Assembly: GCF_050003625.1 (NCBI RefSeq)
Contig: NC_134400.1
Coordinates: forward strand, 192,539,726 to 192,603,725
Reading direction: 5' to 3'
DNA length: 64,000 nucleotides
Source of the DNA: Haematobia irritans
Lineage: Eukaryota > Arthropoda > Insecta > Diptera > Muscidae
Each line of letters opens with the position of its first letter. Within the stretch, counting starts at the first letter, position 1. Below, piece by piece: positions 21,163 to 33,516 of this stretch. The position numbers and the translations under genes are program-made. The notes under the pieces were generated by a model. That model had not been told where the DNA came from, did no database searches, and was given only the letters and a program-made list of their open reading frames with translations.

Positions 21163-22537
21163 TATACCCTGCGCCACACTGTGGAACAGGGTATTATAAG
21201 TTAGTGCATATGTTTGTAACACCCAGAAGGAGACGAGATAGACACATGGTGTCTTTGGAAATAATGCTCAGGGTGGGTCCCTGAGTCGATATAACCATGT
21301 CCGTCTGTCCGTCCGTCCGTCCGTCTGTCTGTGAACACATTTTTGTGATCAAAGTCTAGGTCGCAATTTAAGTCCAATCGCCTTCAAATTTGGCACATGT
21401 TCCTAAATTGGGTCAGAATAGAACCCTATTGATTTTGGAAGAAATCGGTTCAGATTTAGATATAGCTCCCATATATATCTTTCGCCCGATATGCACTAAC
21501 ATGGACCCAGCAGCCAGAGTTTTATACGGATTTGCTTGAAATTTTGTACAAACATAACACTTAGTCGTATAGTCAAGTTTGCAAAATTTGATTGAAATCG
21601 GTTCAGATTTATATATAGCTCCCATATATATCTTTCGCCAGATATGGACTAATATGGCCCTAAAAGCCAGAGGTTTGGCCCAATTTGGTTGAAATTTTGC
21701 ACGGGGAGTAAATTTAGCATTGTAGCTATGCGTGCCAAATTTGGTTGAAATCGATTCAGATTTAGATATAGCTCCCATATATATCTTTCGCCCGATATGG
21801 ACTTATATGGACCCAGAAGCCAGAGTTTTATACCGATTAGCTTGAAATTTTGCACAAGAAGTACAATTGGTAGTATAGTCAAGTGTGCCAAATTTGATTG
21901 AAATCGGTTAAGATTTAGATATAGCTTCCATATATATTTTTCGCCCGATAAGGAGTTATATGGCTCCAGAAGCCAGAGTTTTGGCCCAATTTGGTTGAAA
22001 TTTTGCACTAGGAGTACAATTATTAATATAGTCATGTGTGCCAAATTTGATTGAAATCGGTTTAGATTTAGATATAGCTCCCATATATATGTTTTTCTGA
22101 TTTCGACACAAATGGTCAAAATACCAACATTTTCCTTGTAAAATCGCCACTGCTTAGTCGAAAAATTGTAAAAATGACTCTAATTTTCCTAAACTTTTAA
22201 TACATATATGTCGAGCGATAAATCATAAATAAACTTTTGCGAAGTTTCCTTAAAATTGCTTCAGATTTAAATGTTTCCCATATTTTTTTACTAACATTTT
22301 GTTCCACCCTAGTGCATTAGCCGACTTAAATTTTGAGTCTATAGATTTTGTAGAAATCTATCAAATTCTGTCCAAATCGAGTGATATTTAAATGTATGTA
22401 TTTGGGACAAACCTTTATATATAGCACCCAACACATTTGACGGATATGATATGGTATCGAAAATTCAGATCCACAAAGTGGTGCAGGGTATAATATAGTC
22501 GGCCCCGTCCGACTTAAGACTTTCCTTACTTGTTTTT
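21162..22537 (+). mobile_element. complete family B element
   Basis: The 5' end TTATACCCTGCGCCACACTG abuts the previous element. A GTCY microsatellite follows at about 21300-21332. Five internal monomers have strict 153-bp spacing: the phrase (C/T)CCATATAT starts at 21468, 21621, 21774, 21927 and 22080. The 3' end (AGTCGGCCCCG, TTTCCTTACTTGTT) is at about 22537. Several open minus-strand frames across the monomers (21413-22119) are by-products of the 153-bp period. Confidence 0.8.
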
Positions 22538-22569
22538 AATATATTTTCTGCATGTAATACAACAACGAA

Positions 22570-25040
22570 AAACTTTATAGAAATAAAATTTTGACAGAAT
22601 TTTCTATAGAAATAAACATTTGACACATATTTTTTCTCGTATAAAAAAATTTTAACAAAATTTTCTATAGAAATAAAATTTTCGACAAAATTTTCTATAG
22701 AAATACAATTTTGATCAAATTTTCTATAGAAATAAAATTTTAAGTTCCAGATTTTATTTCTATTAAAAATTTAATCTAAATTTTATTTTTGTAGAAAAGT
22801 TTTTCTAGATTTTATTTCTATTAAAAATTTAGTCTAAATTTTATTTCTATAGAAAATTTTGTTAAAATTTATTTCTATAGAAAATTTTGTCAAAATTTAT
22901 ATCTATTAAAAATGTTGTTAAAATTCTATTTCTATAGAGAATTTTGGCTAGATTTTATTTCTATAGAAATTTTTGTCAAAATTTTATTTATATAGAAAAT
23001 TTTGTTAAAATTCTATTTCTATAGAGAATTGTTAAAAATCTATTTCTATAGAGAATTTGGTCTAGATTTTATTTCTGTAGAAATTTTTGTCAAAATTTTA
23101 TTTAAATAGAAATTTTTATCAAAATTTATTTATATAGAAAATTTTGTCAAAATTCTATTTCTATAGAGTATTTTGTCTAAATTTTATTTCTATAGAAATT
23201 TTTGTCAAAATTTTATTTATATAGAAAATTTTGTCTAGATTTTATTTTTATAGAAATTTTTGTCAAAATTTTATTTATATAGAAAATTTTGTTAAAATTC
23301 TATTTCTATAGAGAATTTTGTTAAAATTCTATTTCTATAGAGAATTTTGTCTAGATTTTATTTCTATATAAATTTTTGTCATTATTTTATTTATATAGAA
23401 ATTTTTGTTAAAATTCTATTTCTATAGAGAATTTTGTTAAATTTCTATTTCTATAGAGAATTTGGTCTAGATTTTATTTCTATAGAAATTTTTGTCAAAA
23501 TTTTATTTATATAGAAAATTTTATCAAAATTTATTTCCAGAGAAAATTTTGTCAAAATTTTATTTCTATAGAGAATTTGGTCTAGATTTTGATTTCTATA
23601 GAAAATTTTGTCAAAATTTATATCTATAGAAAATTTTGTTAAAATTCTATTTCTATAGAGAATTTTGTCTAGATTTTATTTCTATAGAAATTTTTGTCAA
23701 AATTTTATTTATATAGAAAATTTTGTTAAAATTCTATTTCTATAGAGAATTGTTTAAAATCTATTTCTATAGAGAATTTGGTCTAGATTTTATTTCTATA
23801 GAAATTTTTGTCAAAATTTTATTTGTATATAAAATTTTATCAAAATTTATTTATATAGAAAATTTTGTCAAAATTCTATTTCTATAGAGAATTTGGTCTA
23901 GATTTTATTTCTACAGAAATTTTTATCAAAATTTTATTTATATAGAAAATTTTATCAAAATTTATTTCCAGAGAAAATTTTGTCAAAATTCTATTTCTAT
24001 AGAGAATTTGGTCTAGGTTTTATTTCTATAGAGAATTTTGTTAAAATTCTATTTCTATAGAGAATTTTGTCTAGATTTTATTTCTATATACATTTTTGTC
24101 ATTATTTTATTTATATAGAAATTTTTGTTAAAATTCTATTTCTATAGAGAATTTTGTTAAATTTCTATTTCTATAGAGAATTTGGTCTAGATTTTATTCC
24201 TATAGAAATTTTTGTCAAAATTTTATTTATATAGAAAATTTTATCAAAATTTATTTCCAGAGAAAATTTTGTCAAAATTCTATTTCTATAGAGAATTTGG
24301 TCTAGATTTTATTTTTATAGAAAATTTTGTCAAAATTTATATCTATAGAAAATTTTGTCAAAATTTATATCAATAGAAAATTTTGTTAAAATTCTATTTC
24401 TATAGAGAATTTGGTCTAGATTTTATTTCTATAGAAATTTTTGTCAAAATTTTATTTATATAGAAAATTTTATCAAAATTTATATCTATAGAAAATTTTT
24501 TCAAAATTTATATCTATAGAAAATTTTTTCAAAATTCTATTTCTATAGAGAATTTTGTCTAGATTTTATTTCTATAGAAATTTTTGTCAAAATTTTATTT
24601 ATATAGAAAATTTTGTTAAAATTATATTTCTATAGAGAATTTTGTTAAAATTCTATTTCTATAGAGAATTTTGTCTAGATTTTATTTCTATAGAAATTTT
24701 TGTCAAAATTTTAGTTATATAGAAATTTTTGTTAAAATTCTATTTCTATAGAGAATTTTGTTAAAGTTCTATTTCTATAGAGAATTTTGTCTAGATTTTA
24801 TTTCTATAGAAATTTTTGTTAAAATTTTATTTATATAGAAAATTTTATCAAAATTCCATTTCTATAGAATATTTTGTCCAAAATGTTGTTTCTATAGAAT
24901 AGTTTGTCAAAATTTTATTTCTATAGAAAATTTTGTCGAAATATTTTATTTCTATGGTATGTTTTTTTTTTTTCAAAATTGTATTTCTATAGACAATTTT
25001 GTCACAATATTATTACTATAGATTTTTTTTTTTAAATTTT
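22570..25040. repeat. 29-bp A/T satellite, block 1, with higher-order repeats
   Basis: Units close to TTTTATTTCTATAGAAAATT plus TTGTCAAAA (29 bp), each with the dyad TTTCTATAGAAA. Three-unit (about 87-bp) groups repeat in the order GTCTAGATTTTATTTCTAT, GTCAAAATTTTATTTATAT, GTTAAAATTCTATTTCTAT. The line from 23401 recurs exactly 720 bases later at 24121, so longer units were also homogenised. The first ~200 bases are in the opposite orientation (GAAATAAAATTTTGAC). No coding capacity. Confidence 0.9.
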
Positions 25041-25041
25041 A

Positions 25042-25336
25042 GGTTAAGTTAGGTTAGGTGGAAGCCCGACGTATCAGGCTCACTTAGGCTATTCAGTCCA
25101 TTGTGGTACCATATTGGTGAACTTCTCTCTTATCACTGATTGCGTTCGAGTCCGAACGGCGTTTCACATTGCAGTGAAACCACTTAGAGAAGCTTTGAAA
25201 CCCTCAAAAATGTCACCAGCATTACTGAGGTGGGATAATCCACCGCTGAAAAACTTTTTGGTGTTCGGTCGAAGCAGGAATCGAACCCACGACCTTGTGT
25301 ATGCAAGGCTGGCATGCTAACCATGACACCTCGGTG
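25042..25336 (-). mobile_element. SINE with internal deletion, in satellite
   Basis: Antisense copy with tail GGTTAAGTTAGGTTAGG and head ending CTCGGTGGC. About 50 bases between ATCACTGA and GAGTCCGAACGG are missing compared with other copies. TTTTA on both sides may be a 5-bp target duplication. It interrupts the 29-bp satellite. Confidence 0.85.
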
Positions 25337-25815
25337 GCTTTTATATCTATAGACAATTTTGTCACAATTTTACTTCTATAAAACATTTAGTCTTAATTTT
25401 ATTTCTTTAGAAAATATTGTTAAAATTTTGTTTTTATAGACAATTTAGTCAAAATTTTATATCTATAGAAAGTTTTGTAAAATTTTTTTTCTATAAAACA
25501 TTTAGTCTTAATTTTATTTCTTTAGAAAATATTGTTAAAATTTGGTTTTTATAGACAATTTTGTCAAAATTTTATTTCTATAAAAAATTTTGTCAAAATT
25601 TTATTTCTATAGAAAATTTTGTCAAAATGTCATTTATATAGAAAATTGTGTAAAAATTTTATTTCTATAGAAAAAATTTTCAAAATTTTATTTCTATAAA
25701 AAATTTGGTCTAAATTTTATTTCCATAGAAAATTTTGTCAAAATTTTATTTTTACAGAAGATTTTGTCAAAATTTTATTTCTATAGAAGATTTTGTCAAA
25801 ATTTTATTTTTATCT
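25337..25815. repeat. 29-bp A/T satellite, block 1 continued
   Basis: The same units resume after the SINE and fade into unique DNA near 25815. Confidence 0.85.
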
Positions 25816-26924
25816 ATTATTTTCACAAAGTGAAGTAGCTTATGTTTGCTGAAAATTTCGATTGTGACCAATAAAGTGTAAATCCATGTAAAACAGGGAG
25901 CTGATAACAATATTATTACCGACATTTCTGTATTTACAAAAAGCGTGAAAGCAAGCGTATGCCAACATACACGAATATAAACTGCAAGATATCAACCAAG
26001 CATATACATTCATGATGGCAAAGGCCTGTCTTTAGGCCTTCTTAACCATACTCAAACAAAGCAAAGCCCCGAATTGCTTAAAATAAAATTATTTAAAGAA
26101 AACAACCCGTATTCAAATAAACATTTGATATAGGTTAGGTGGCAGCCCGATATATCAGGCCCACTTAGACTATTCAGTCCATTGTGATACCATATTGGTG
26201 AACTTCTCTTATACATTTAATATACATATATTAACTACGAGTATAACTATAGATATTCACTATCAGATTTTCCATGCTCTGTATTTTTTATTTTTATTAT
26301 TTTTAAATTTAATTTTTTTTAATATATAAACAAAAAGTTCGCGAACATACCTAATATTAAGTAGCGAAAAGAAACTTCTGACAATGTCACATAACAGGGG
26401 CAATGTCATATAAATAGGTTTCCTTATGGCCATAACCATGCCTGACTCCAAGATATTCTCTACAATTATTGCCTCTGGAAACAAGTGTTTAGAAAGAAAT
26501 GTTGAACAATCTATGCTCACACAAAGGCACACACACACAAAATATTTCATTTGAATGCGTATCAAACAACGCGAGAGAAAATTCATTGAGAAGGATGAAT
26601 ATCGGCATTGTTGTATTGTACGAAGGCCTCACCTACACTCGCTCAATCTCACCGTCATTCATGCAAACAAAATAAATTCTTCCAGCATTCGTTTTGAGAC
26701 TTGGGCAATCTAATGTCTGATGTATCCTGAATCCAAAAAAAAAAAAAACAACGACATACAAATCAAAAGAAAGACAGCAGGAAAAGCGAAAAAGAATATT
26801 GCAAAAAAAAACTGGTTGTAGCATTGACATTTCTGGTGTAAAATGAAATAACAACGACAATGTTGCTCACTCAATATTTTCAGCTACATTAAACAAAATC
26901 TACATTGTGTGTCTTGCAATATGC
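25816..26924. other. unique sequence, no gene supported
   Basis: AT-rich, no domain recognisable in any frame. It holds the motif AGGCCTGTCTTTAGGCCTTC (near 26023-26042), which resembles the AGGCCTT/AAGGCAT motifs of the element at 31170-33754, and a SINE fragment at 26133-26212. Confidence 0.5.
26133..26212 (-). mobile_element. SINE 3'-end fragment
   Basis: AGGTTAGGTGGCAGCCCGAT through GATACCATATTGGTGAACTT: only the tail-proximal 80 bases of the SINE (antisense). Confidence 0.8.
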
Positions 26925-27113
26925 GACACAAGGATATTTTCTATAAATTTTTAGCTGTAGGAAATTTTGTCACATTTTTTTTAAGGCAATATTTTTTAAA
27001 AATTTTAACAAAACTCTTTATCTCTAGGAGATTTTGTCGAATTTTCGTAACTACAGGAAGTTCTGACAAAATTGTTTATACATTTTTTTTTAATTTCCTA
27101 TCTATAGGATTTT
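26925..27113. repeat. degenerate 29-bp satellite units
   Basis: Diverged GGAAATTTTGTCACATTTT-type units leading up to a family B start. Confidence 0.6.
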
Positions 27114-27279
27114 TTATACCCTTCACCACTACTGTGGTACAGGGTATAATAAGTTTGTGCATTTGTATGTAACGCCAAGAAGGAGTAATCATAGACCAAC
27201 CTTTTAGTATACGGATCGGCTTAGAATTAAATTCTGAGTCGATTTAGCGATGTCCGTCTGTCTGTCTGTCTGTCTGTCC

Positions 27280-27349
<70 letters not shown>

Positions 27350-28383
27350 CTGTTGATGTATTTTTGTGTGCAAAGTACAGCTCGCAGTTTTAGTCCGATT
27401 GTCCTAAAATTTGGTATAGGGTCCTATTTCGGCTCAAAGACGATCCCTATTGATTTTGGAAAAAATCGGTTCAGATTTAGATATAGCTGCCATATATATT
27501 TTTCACCGATCTGGTCATAATTGACGTGTATATCAACCGATCTTCCTCAAATTCCGTACATCCGAATATTTTATGAGTCTCGAAAAACTTGCAAAATATC
27601 AGCCAAATCGGTTCAAATTTAGATATAGCTCCCATATATAGCTTTCGCCCGATTTACACTCATTTGCCCACAGAGGCCAATTTTTTGCTCCGATTTAGTT
27701 GAAATTTTGCACAGGGAGTAGAATTAGCATTATAGTTATGCGTGCCAAATGTGGTTGAAATCGGTTCAGATTTAGATATAGCTCCCATATATAGCTTTAG
27801 CCCGATTTACACTCAAATGACCACAGAGGCCAATTTTTAACTCCGATTTAGTTGAAATTTTGCACAGGGAGTAGAATTAACATTGTAACTACGTGCCAAA
27901 TTTGGTTGAAATCGTTTCAGATTTAGATATAGCTCCCATATATATGTTTTTCTGATTTCGACAAAAATGGTCAAAATACCAACATTTTCCTTGTAAAATC
28001 GACACTGCTTAGTCGAAAAGTTGTAAAAATGACTCTAATTTTCCTAAACTTCTAATACATATATATCGAGCGATAAATCATAAATAAACTTTTGCGAAGT
28101 TTCCTTAAAATTGCTTCAGATTTAAATGTTTCCCATATTTTTTATTAACATCCACCCTAGTGCATTAGCCGACTTAAATTTTGAGTCTATAGATTTTGTA
28201 GAAGACTATCAAATTCTGTCCAGATCGAGCGATATTTAAATGTATGTATGTAGGACAAACCTTTATATATAGCCCCCAACACATTTGAAGGATTTGATAT
28301 GGTATCGAAAATTTAGACCTACAAAGTGGTGCAGGGTATAATATAGTCGGCCCCGCCCGACTTTAGACTTACTTAACTTGTTT
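27114..28383 (+). mobile_element. complete family B element, long GTCT tract
   Basis: It starts TTATACCCTTCACCACTACTGTGGTACAGGG (a variant of the family B 5' stem). The GTCY microsatellite is expanded to about 100 bp (27250-27352). Internal CCCATATAT phrases start at 27631, 27784 and 27935. It ends with GTGCAGGGTATAATATAG, a CGGCCCCGCCCG hairpin and ACTTACTTAACTTG. Confidence 0.8.
27250..27352. repeat. (GTCT)n microsatellite in family B
   Basis: About 25 GTCT/GTCC units at the element's GTCY position. Confidence 0.95.
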
Positions 28384-28604
28384 TTTTTTTAGAAAATGTT
28401 GCCATACTTCATATCTATAGAAAATTTTTAAAAAATGTTTATCTATATAGGAAAATTTGCCATATTTCTGTATTTATAGCAAATTTTGCCAAAATTTCTT
28501 ATCCACAGGAAGTTTAGTCAAAATTTTTCATCTATACGATATTTTATCAACATTTCTTATGTATAGGAAATTTTGTGTAAATCTCTTATATATAGGCAAT
28601 TTTG
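28384..28604. repeat. degenerate 29-bp satellite units
   Basis: TTGCCAAAATTTCTTATC/ATAGGAAA-type units between two family B elements. Confidence 0.55.
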
Positions 28605-28734
28605 TCACTACTGTGGTACAGGGTATAATAAGTTTGTGCATTTGTATGTAACGCCAAGAAGGAAAAGTCTGAGACCCATCGTTTAGTATACCGATCGTCT
28701 TAGAATTAAATTCTGAGTCGATTTAGCGACGTCC

Positions 28735-28780
<46 letters not shown>

Positions 28781-29530
28781 TTTAGTCCGATTGTCCTAAA
28801 ATTTGGTATAGGGTCCTGTTTTGGCCCAAAGACGATCCCTATTGATTTTGGAAAAAATCGGTTCAGATTTAGATATAGCTGCGATATATTTTTCACCGAT
28901 CTGGTCATAATTGGCGTGTATATCAACCGATCTTCCTCAAATTCCGTACATCCGAATATTTTATGAGTCTCGAAAAACTTGCAAAATATCAGCCAAATCG
29001 GTTCAGATTTGGATATATCTCCCATATATAGCTTTCGCTCGATTTACACTCATATGACCACAGAGGCCAATTTTTTGCTCCGATTTAGTTGAAATTTTGC
29101 ACAGGGAGTAGAATTAGCATTGTAGCTATGCGTGCCAAATTTGGTTGAAATCGGTTCAGATTTAGATATATCTCCCATATATAGCTTTCGCCCGATTTAC
29201 ACTCATATGACCACAGAGGCCAATTTTTAACTCCGATTTAGTTGAAATTTTGCACAAAGAGTAGAATTAGCATTGTTGTTATGCGTGCCAAATTAGGTTG
29301 AAATCGGTTCAGATTTAGATATAGCTCCCATATATATGTTTTTCTGATTTCGACAAAAATGGTCAAAATACCAACAATTTCCTTGTAAAATCGCCACTGC
29401 CTAGTCGCAAAGTTGTAAAAATGACTCTAATTTTCCTAAACTTCTAATACATATATATCGAGCGATAAACCATAAATAAACTTTTGCAAAGTTTCCTTAA
29501 AATTGCTTCAGATTTAAATGTTTCCCATAT
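28605..29530 (+). mobile_element. family B element lacking both termini
   Basis: It starts inside the 5' stem (CACTACTGTGGTACAGGG) and has a GTCT tract at 28733-28780. Monomers are exactly 153 bp apart (29021, 29174, 29327). It stops at ATGTTTCCCATATT, where another family B element begins. Confidence 0.75.
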
Positions 29531-30575
29531 TTATACCCTTCACCACTACTGTGGTACAAGGTATAATAAGTTTGTGCATTTGTATGTAACGCCAAGAAGA
29601 AGTAATCATAGACCAACCGTTTAGTATACGGATCGGCTTAGAATTAAATTCTGAGTCGATTTAGCGATGTCCGTCTGTCTGTCTGTCTGTTGATGTATTT
29701 TTGTGTGCAAAGTAGAGCTCGCAGTTTTAGTCCGATTGTCCTAAAATTTGGTATAGGGTCCTGTTTCGGCTCAAAGACGATCCCTATTGATTTTGGAAAA
29801 AATCGGTTCAGATTTAGATATAGCTGCCATATATATTTTTCACCGATCTGGTCATAATTGGCGTGTATATCAACCGATCTTCCTCAAATTCCGTACATCC
29901 GAATATTTTATGAGTCTCGAAAAACTTGCAAATATCAGCAAAATCGGTTCAGATTTAGATATAGCTCCCATATATAGCTTTCGCCCGATTTACACTCACA
30001 TGACCACAGAGGCCAATTTTTAACTCCGATTTTGTTGAAATTTTGCACAGGGAGTAGAATTAGCATTGTTGCTATGCGTGCCAAATTTGGTTGAAATCGG
30101 TTCTGATTTAGATATAGCTCCCATATATATGTTTTTATGATTTCGACAAAAATGGTCAAAATACCAATATTTTCCTTGTAAAATCGCCACTTCTTAGTCG
30201 AAAAGTTGTAAAAATGACTCTAATTTTCCTAAACTTCTAATACATATATATCGAGCGATAAATCATAAATAAACTTTTGCGAAGTTTCCTTAAAATTGCT
30301 TCAGATTTAAATGTTTCCCATATTTTGTTACTAAAATTGTGTTCAACCCTAGTGCATTAGCCGACTTAAATTTTGAGTCTATAGACTTTGTAGAAGTCTA
30401 TCAAATTCTGTCCAAATCGAGTGATATTTAAATGTATGTATTTGGTACAAACCCTTATATATAGCACCCAACACATTTGACGGATGTGATATGGTATCGA
30501 AAATTTAGATCTACAAAGTGGTGCAGGGTATAATATAGTCGGCCCCGCCCGACTTTAGACTTTCCTTACTTGTTT
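29531..30575 (+). mobile_element. complete family B element, fused behind the previous one
   Basis: 5' end TTATACCCTTCACCACTACTG, short GTCT tract, fewer monomers, 3' end at about 30575 (CGGCCCCGCCCG, TTTCCTTACTTGTT). The junction CCCATATTTATACCC is repeated at 63627-63640. Confidence 0.75.
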
Positions 30576-30945
30576 ATCCTTAGGAAATGCATGGTTTTAA
30601 GCTGAAATCAAAAACAACAATAACTTAGGTAATTTTGTTAAAATTTCTTCATTTCGAAACACTTGTTATCTACAGGAAATTTTGTGAAAAGTTCTTATCT
30701 ATAAGAATTTTTGCAAAATTTTTTATTTATATATCTTATTTATTAAAATTTATTTATATTTTTTATTTCTTATCCATAGGAAATTTTATTAAAATTTCTT
30801 ATACATAGAATGTTTTCTATTTCTCATCTATTTTGTTAAAAATTTCTCATATATATAGAAAATATTTTAAAAATCTCTTATCTATGGAAATTTTGCGAAA
30901 ATTTCATATGTATAATAAATTTTGTCAAAATTACTTATCAGCATT
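30576..30945. repeat. degenerate satellite with a shared module
   Basis: Diverged 29-bp units (TTCTTATCTATAGGAAA). The first part includes AATGCATGGTTTTAAGCTGA followed by AATCAAAAACAACAATAAC, which occurs in reverse complement at about 61278-61325 inside another satellite block. Confidence 0.6.
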
Positions 30946-31108
30946 CACCCAGAGAAGGAATATGATCACCTCAAATATGTTTTAAAAGCAAAATTTTATT
31001 TTTGGATGGTGAACTTGTAACATTTTTATCGCAACCCTGTTATTTTCTCGGAAAACAACATTTTTGCGACAAACCTGTGATATGGTCACCATCGAAAAAT
31101 AACACATG
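30946..31108. mobile_element. fold-back MITE, truncated second copy
   Basis: CACCCAGAGAAGGAATATGA TCACC onward matches the MITE at 19183-19441 through its centre and into the right arm (GACAAACCTGTGATATGGTC), but the terminal ~45 bases of the right arm are missing. Confidence 0.75.
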
Positions 31109-31590
31109 CCCAAATACAAACATACACACCCATATATAGGGACAGTAATATTTGACAAAGACATAATTTCCCAGCGGGAAATGGAAGGGACGTGGAATCG
31201 ATGATGGAAGTGCTGCCCGGGTAGCTATAAGGCCTGGGCGCTGCATTACGTGTTCATTTCAAAATAACATTGGATTGGATTGGAGACCAAGGCCTTGCCT
31301 CTCGCTTCTATTCGTATGCCTTCTAGAGGTGATGTCGTCGATGCCATGTTATCAGGCCTTCATACTAAGTACAAAAATCATGCCTTCCAAAGAAGGCCCT
31401 CAAAAAGGCCTGGACAGGAAGGCATAAAAGAAAGCGTGTAAAAATAAATATTTTGAAGGCAGGGTTGTCTATTAACTGAACATTTGACCTCATACCTTTT
31501 ACATTAGAATTTAATTTGACTTACTTTTCCTATACAGTTAATCTTATTTTTGTGATTTTAATATTTACCTCATGTGTATTTTTATGTTTC

Positions 31591-31660
31591 TGCTCCGTCG
31601 GGATTTGAACCGGGGTCCTCGTTATTGGTAGTCCTACACTCATCCACTGGCCTACGACAC
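31591..31660 (-). other. tRNA-like sequence (tRNA relic or a second SINE head)
   Basis: On the minus strand, GTGTCGTAGGCCAGTGGATG AG resembles a tRNA 5' end and A box, and CCGGTTCAAATCC is a good B box about 35 bases downstream. The T-arm and acceptor stems do not pair well, so it is unlikely to be a working tRNA gene. No SINE body like that of the main family follows. Confidence 0.45.
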
Positions 31661-31865
31661 ATTTATGTGATGTGGGCGCCAAGAGGTAAACTTAAGCTAC
31701 ACGTGAGGCCATTCCGCGTTCCCTTCTGTCGGAAGTGAACGTATAATGGGTATCGGATCTTTTGTATGTTACAGAGAATGTGTTCTAGAAGGCCAAAGTT
31801 AGGAGTAACTAGACATAAAAAAATTAATAGCTTGGAAGCCAACAAAGAATGAGTATGAGATCCTT

Positions 31866-31995
31866 TTTATACCTGACGTCACAGAATGGTATTGGGGGTA
31901 TAACAAATTTGTCATTCCGTGCGTAGCTCAACAAAATATCTATTTCCGACTATATACAGTGTATATATACTTGATTAGGGAAAAATGAAAAGATG
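31866..31995 (+). mobile_element. family C DINE-like fragment (5' end)
   Basis: TTTTATACCTGACGTCACAG, GGGGGTATAACAAATTTGTC, CTATTTCCGACTATATACAG and CTTGATTAGGG match the first ~130 bases of the family C element at 34700. Confidence 0.65.
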
Positions 31996-32290
31996 ATATT
32001 ACTACACCGAAAAAATCCGTTGTTAACGGAACACTAAATTTAACTTATTTTTATTGCACAAAAATTATTTGTTTGTAGTTAATTTTATTTTTTTTCGAAA
32101 TTTTCCACATCCCAATGAATTTTTCGCTTTTTGTAAGTATGTCTCAAACATTTTATATACTAAACATGGGTATATAGTTCAATGACCGTACACATAAATT
32201 CCATATGAACTAAAGCAAAAGAAAATTTTCGTACGATTCCAAAAATAGAATGAAATGCCAATGATTTTGTCCTTTATTTTTAGTTCGTTT
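31996..32290. other. unique A/T-rich stretch
   Basis: Nothing recognisable apart from a small palindrome CGTTGTTAACG near 32020. No coding frame. Confidence 0.5.
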
Positions 32291-33516
32291 TTATACCCTT
32301 CACCACTACTGTGGTACAGGGTATAATAAGTTTGTGCATTTGTATGTAACGTCAAGAAGGTCGTTTAGTATACCGGTCGTCTTAGAATTAAATTCTGAGT
32401 CGATTTAGCGATGTCCGTCTGTCTGTCTGTCTGTATATGTAATTTTGTGTGCAAAGTACAGGTCGGAGTTTAAGTCCGATCGTCTTCAAATTTGGCACAG
32501 AGTTTTACCTTGGCTCAAAGGCAATCGCGATTGATTTCGGTTCAGATTTAGATATAGCTGCCATATATATTTATCACCGATATGGCCATAATTGACGTAT
32601 TTATCAACGTATTTCCTTAAAATTTCGCAGAGCCGAATATTTGGGGGCTCTCGTCAAATATGCAAAATTATTAGATATAGCTCCCATATATATCTTTCTT
32701 CCGATTTGGACTTATATGGCCTCAAAAGCCAGAGTTTTACCCTGATTTGCTTCAAATTTAGCACAAGGAGTGCGTTTAATAGTATCGTTAATTATACCAA
32801 ATTTAGTTGAAATCGGTTCAGATTTAGATATAGCTCCCGAATATGTCTTTCGACCGATTTCGACTCATATACCCACAGACACCAAAGATTTACCCCGATT
32901 TACTTGAAACTTTGCACAGGGAGTAGAATTAAGGTTCTGGATATGCGAGCGAATTTTAATTGAAATCGGTTCAGATTTTGATATAGCTCCCATATATATC
33001 TTTCGCCAGATTTTCCGTCATATGACCACAGAGTTCAAATTTGTAGTCCGTTTTCGTTAAATTTTGCACAGGGAGTAAAATTAAAATACTAAGTATGCAT
33101 GTCAAATTTGGTTAAAATCGGTTCAGATTTCTATATAGCTTACATATATATGTTTTTACGATTTGGGCGAAAATGGCCAAAATACCCACATTGTCCTTAT
33201 AAAATCGCCACTGCTAAGTCGAAAACTTGTAAAAGTGACTCAAATTTTACTTTATTTCTTATACATGTCTATCGACCGATAAATCATAAATACACTTTTG
33301 CGAAGTTGCCTCAAATTTGGTTCAGATTAAAATGTTTCCCATTAGGCGACTTAAATTTTAAGTCTATAGGTTATAAAATCTGTTCAGATGAAGTCAGATT
33401 TAAATGTATATATTTGGGACAAAAACCTTTATATATAGCACCCAACACATTTGACGGATTTGATATAGTGTCGAAAATGTGGATTTACAAAGTAGTGCAG
33501 GGTATAATATATTCGG
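32291..33516 (+). mobile_element. family B element, diverged
   Basis: 5' end TTATACCCTTCACCACTACTG at 32291, short GTCT tract at 32416-32435, then more diverged monomers (ATATAGCTCCCGAATATGTC and others) and the 3' part GTGCAGGGTATAATATATTC. The terminal hairpin is lost, so this is an older copy. Confidence 0.7.

Noticed and set aside
22570..25040. Regular short palindromic repeats that might suggest a CRISPR array
   Set aside because: Units are contiguous and diverged with no unique spacers, no cas genes are present, and the setting is a fly nuclear genome.
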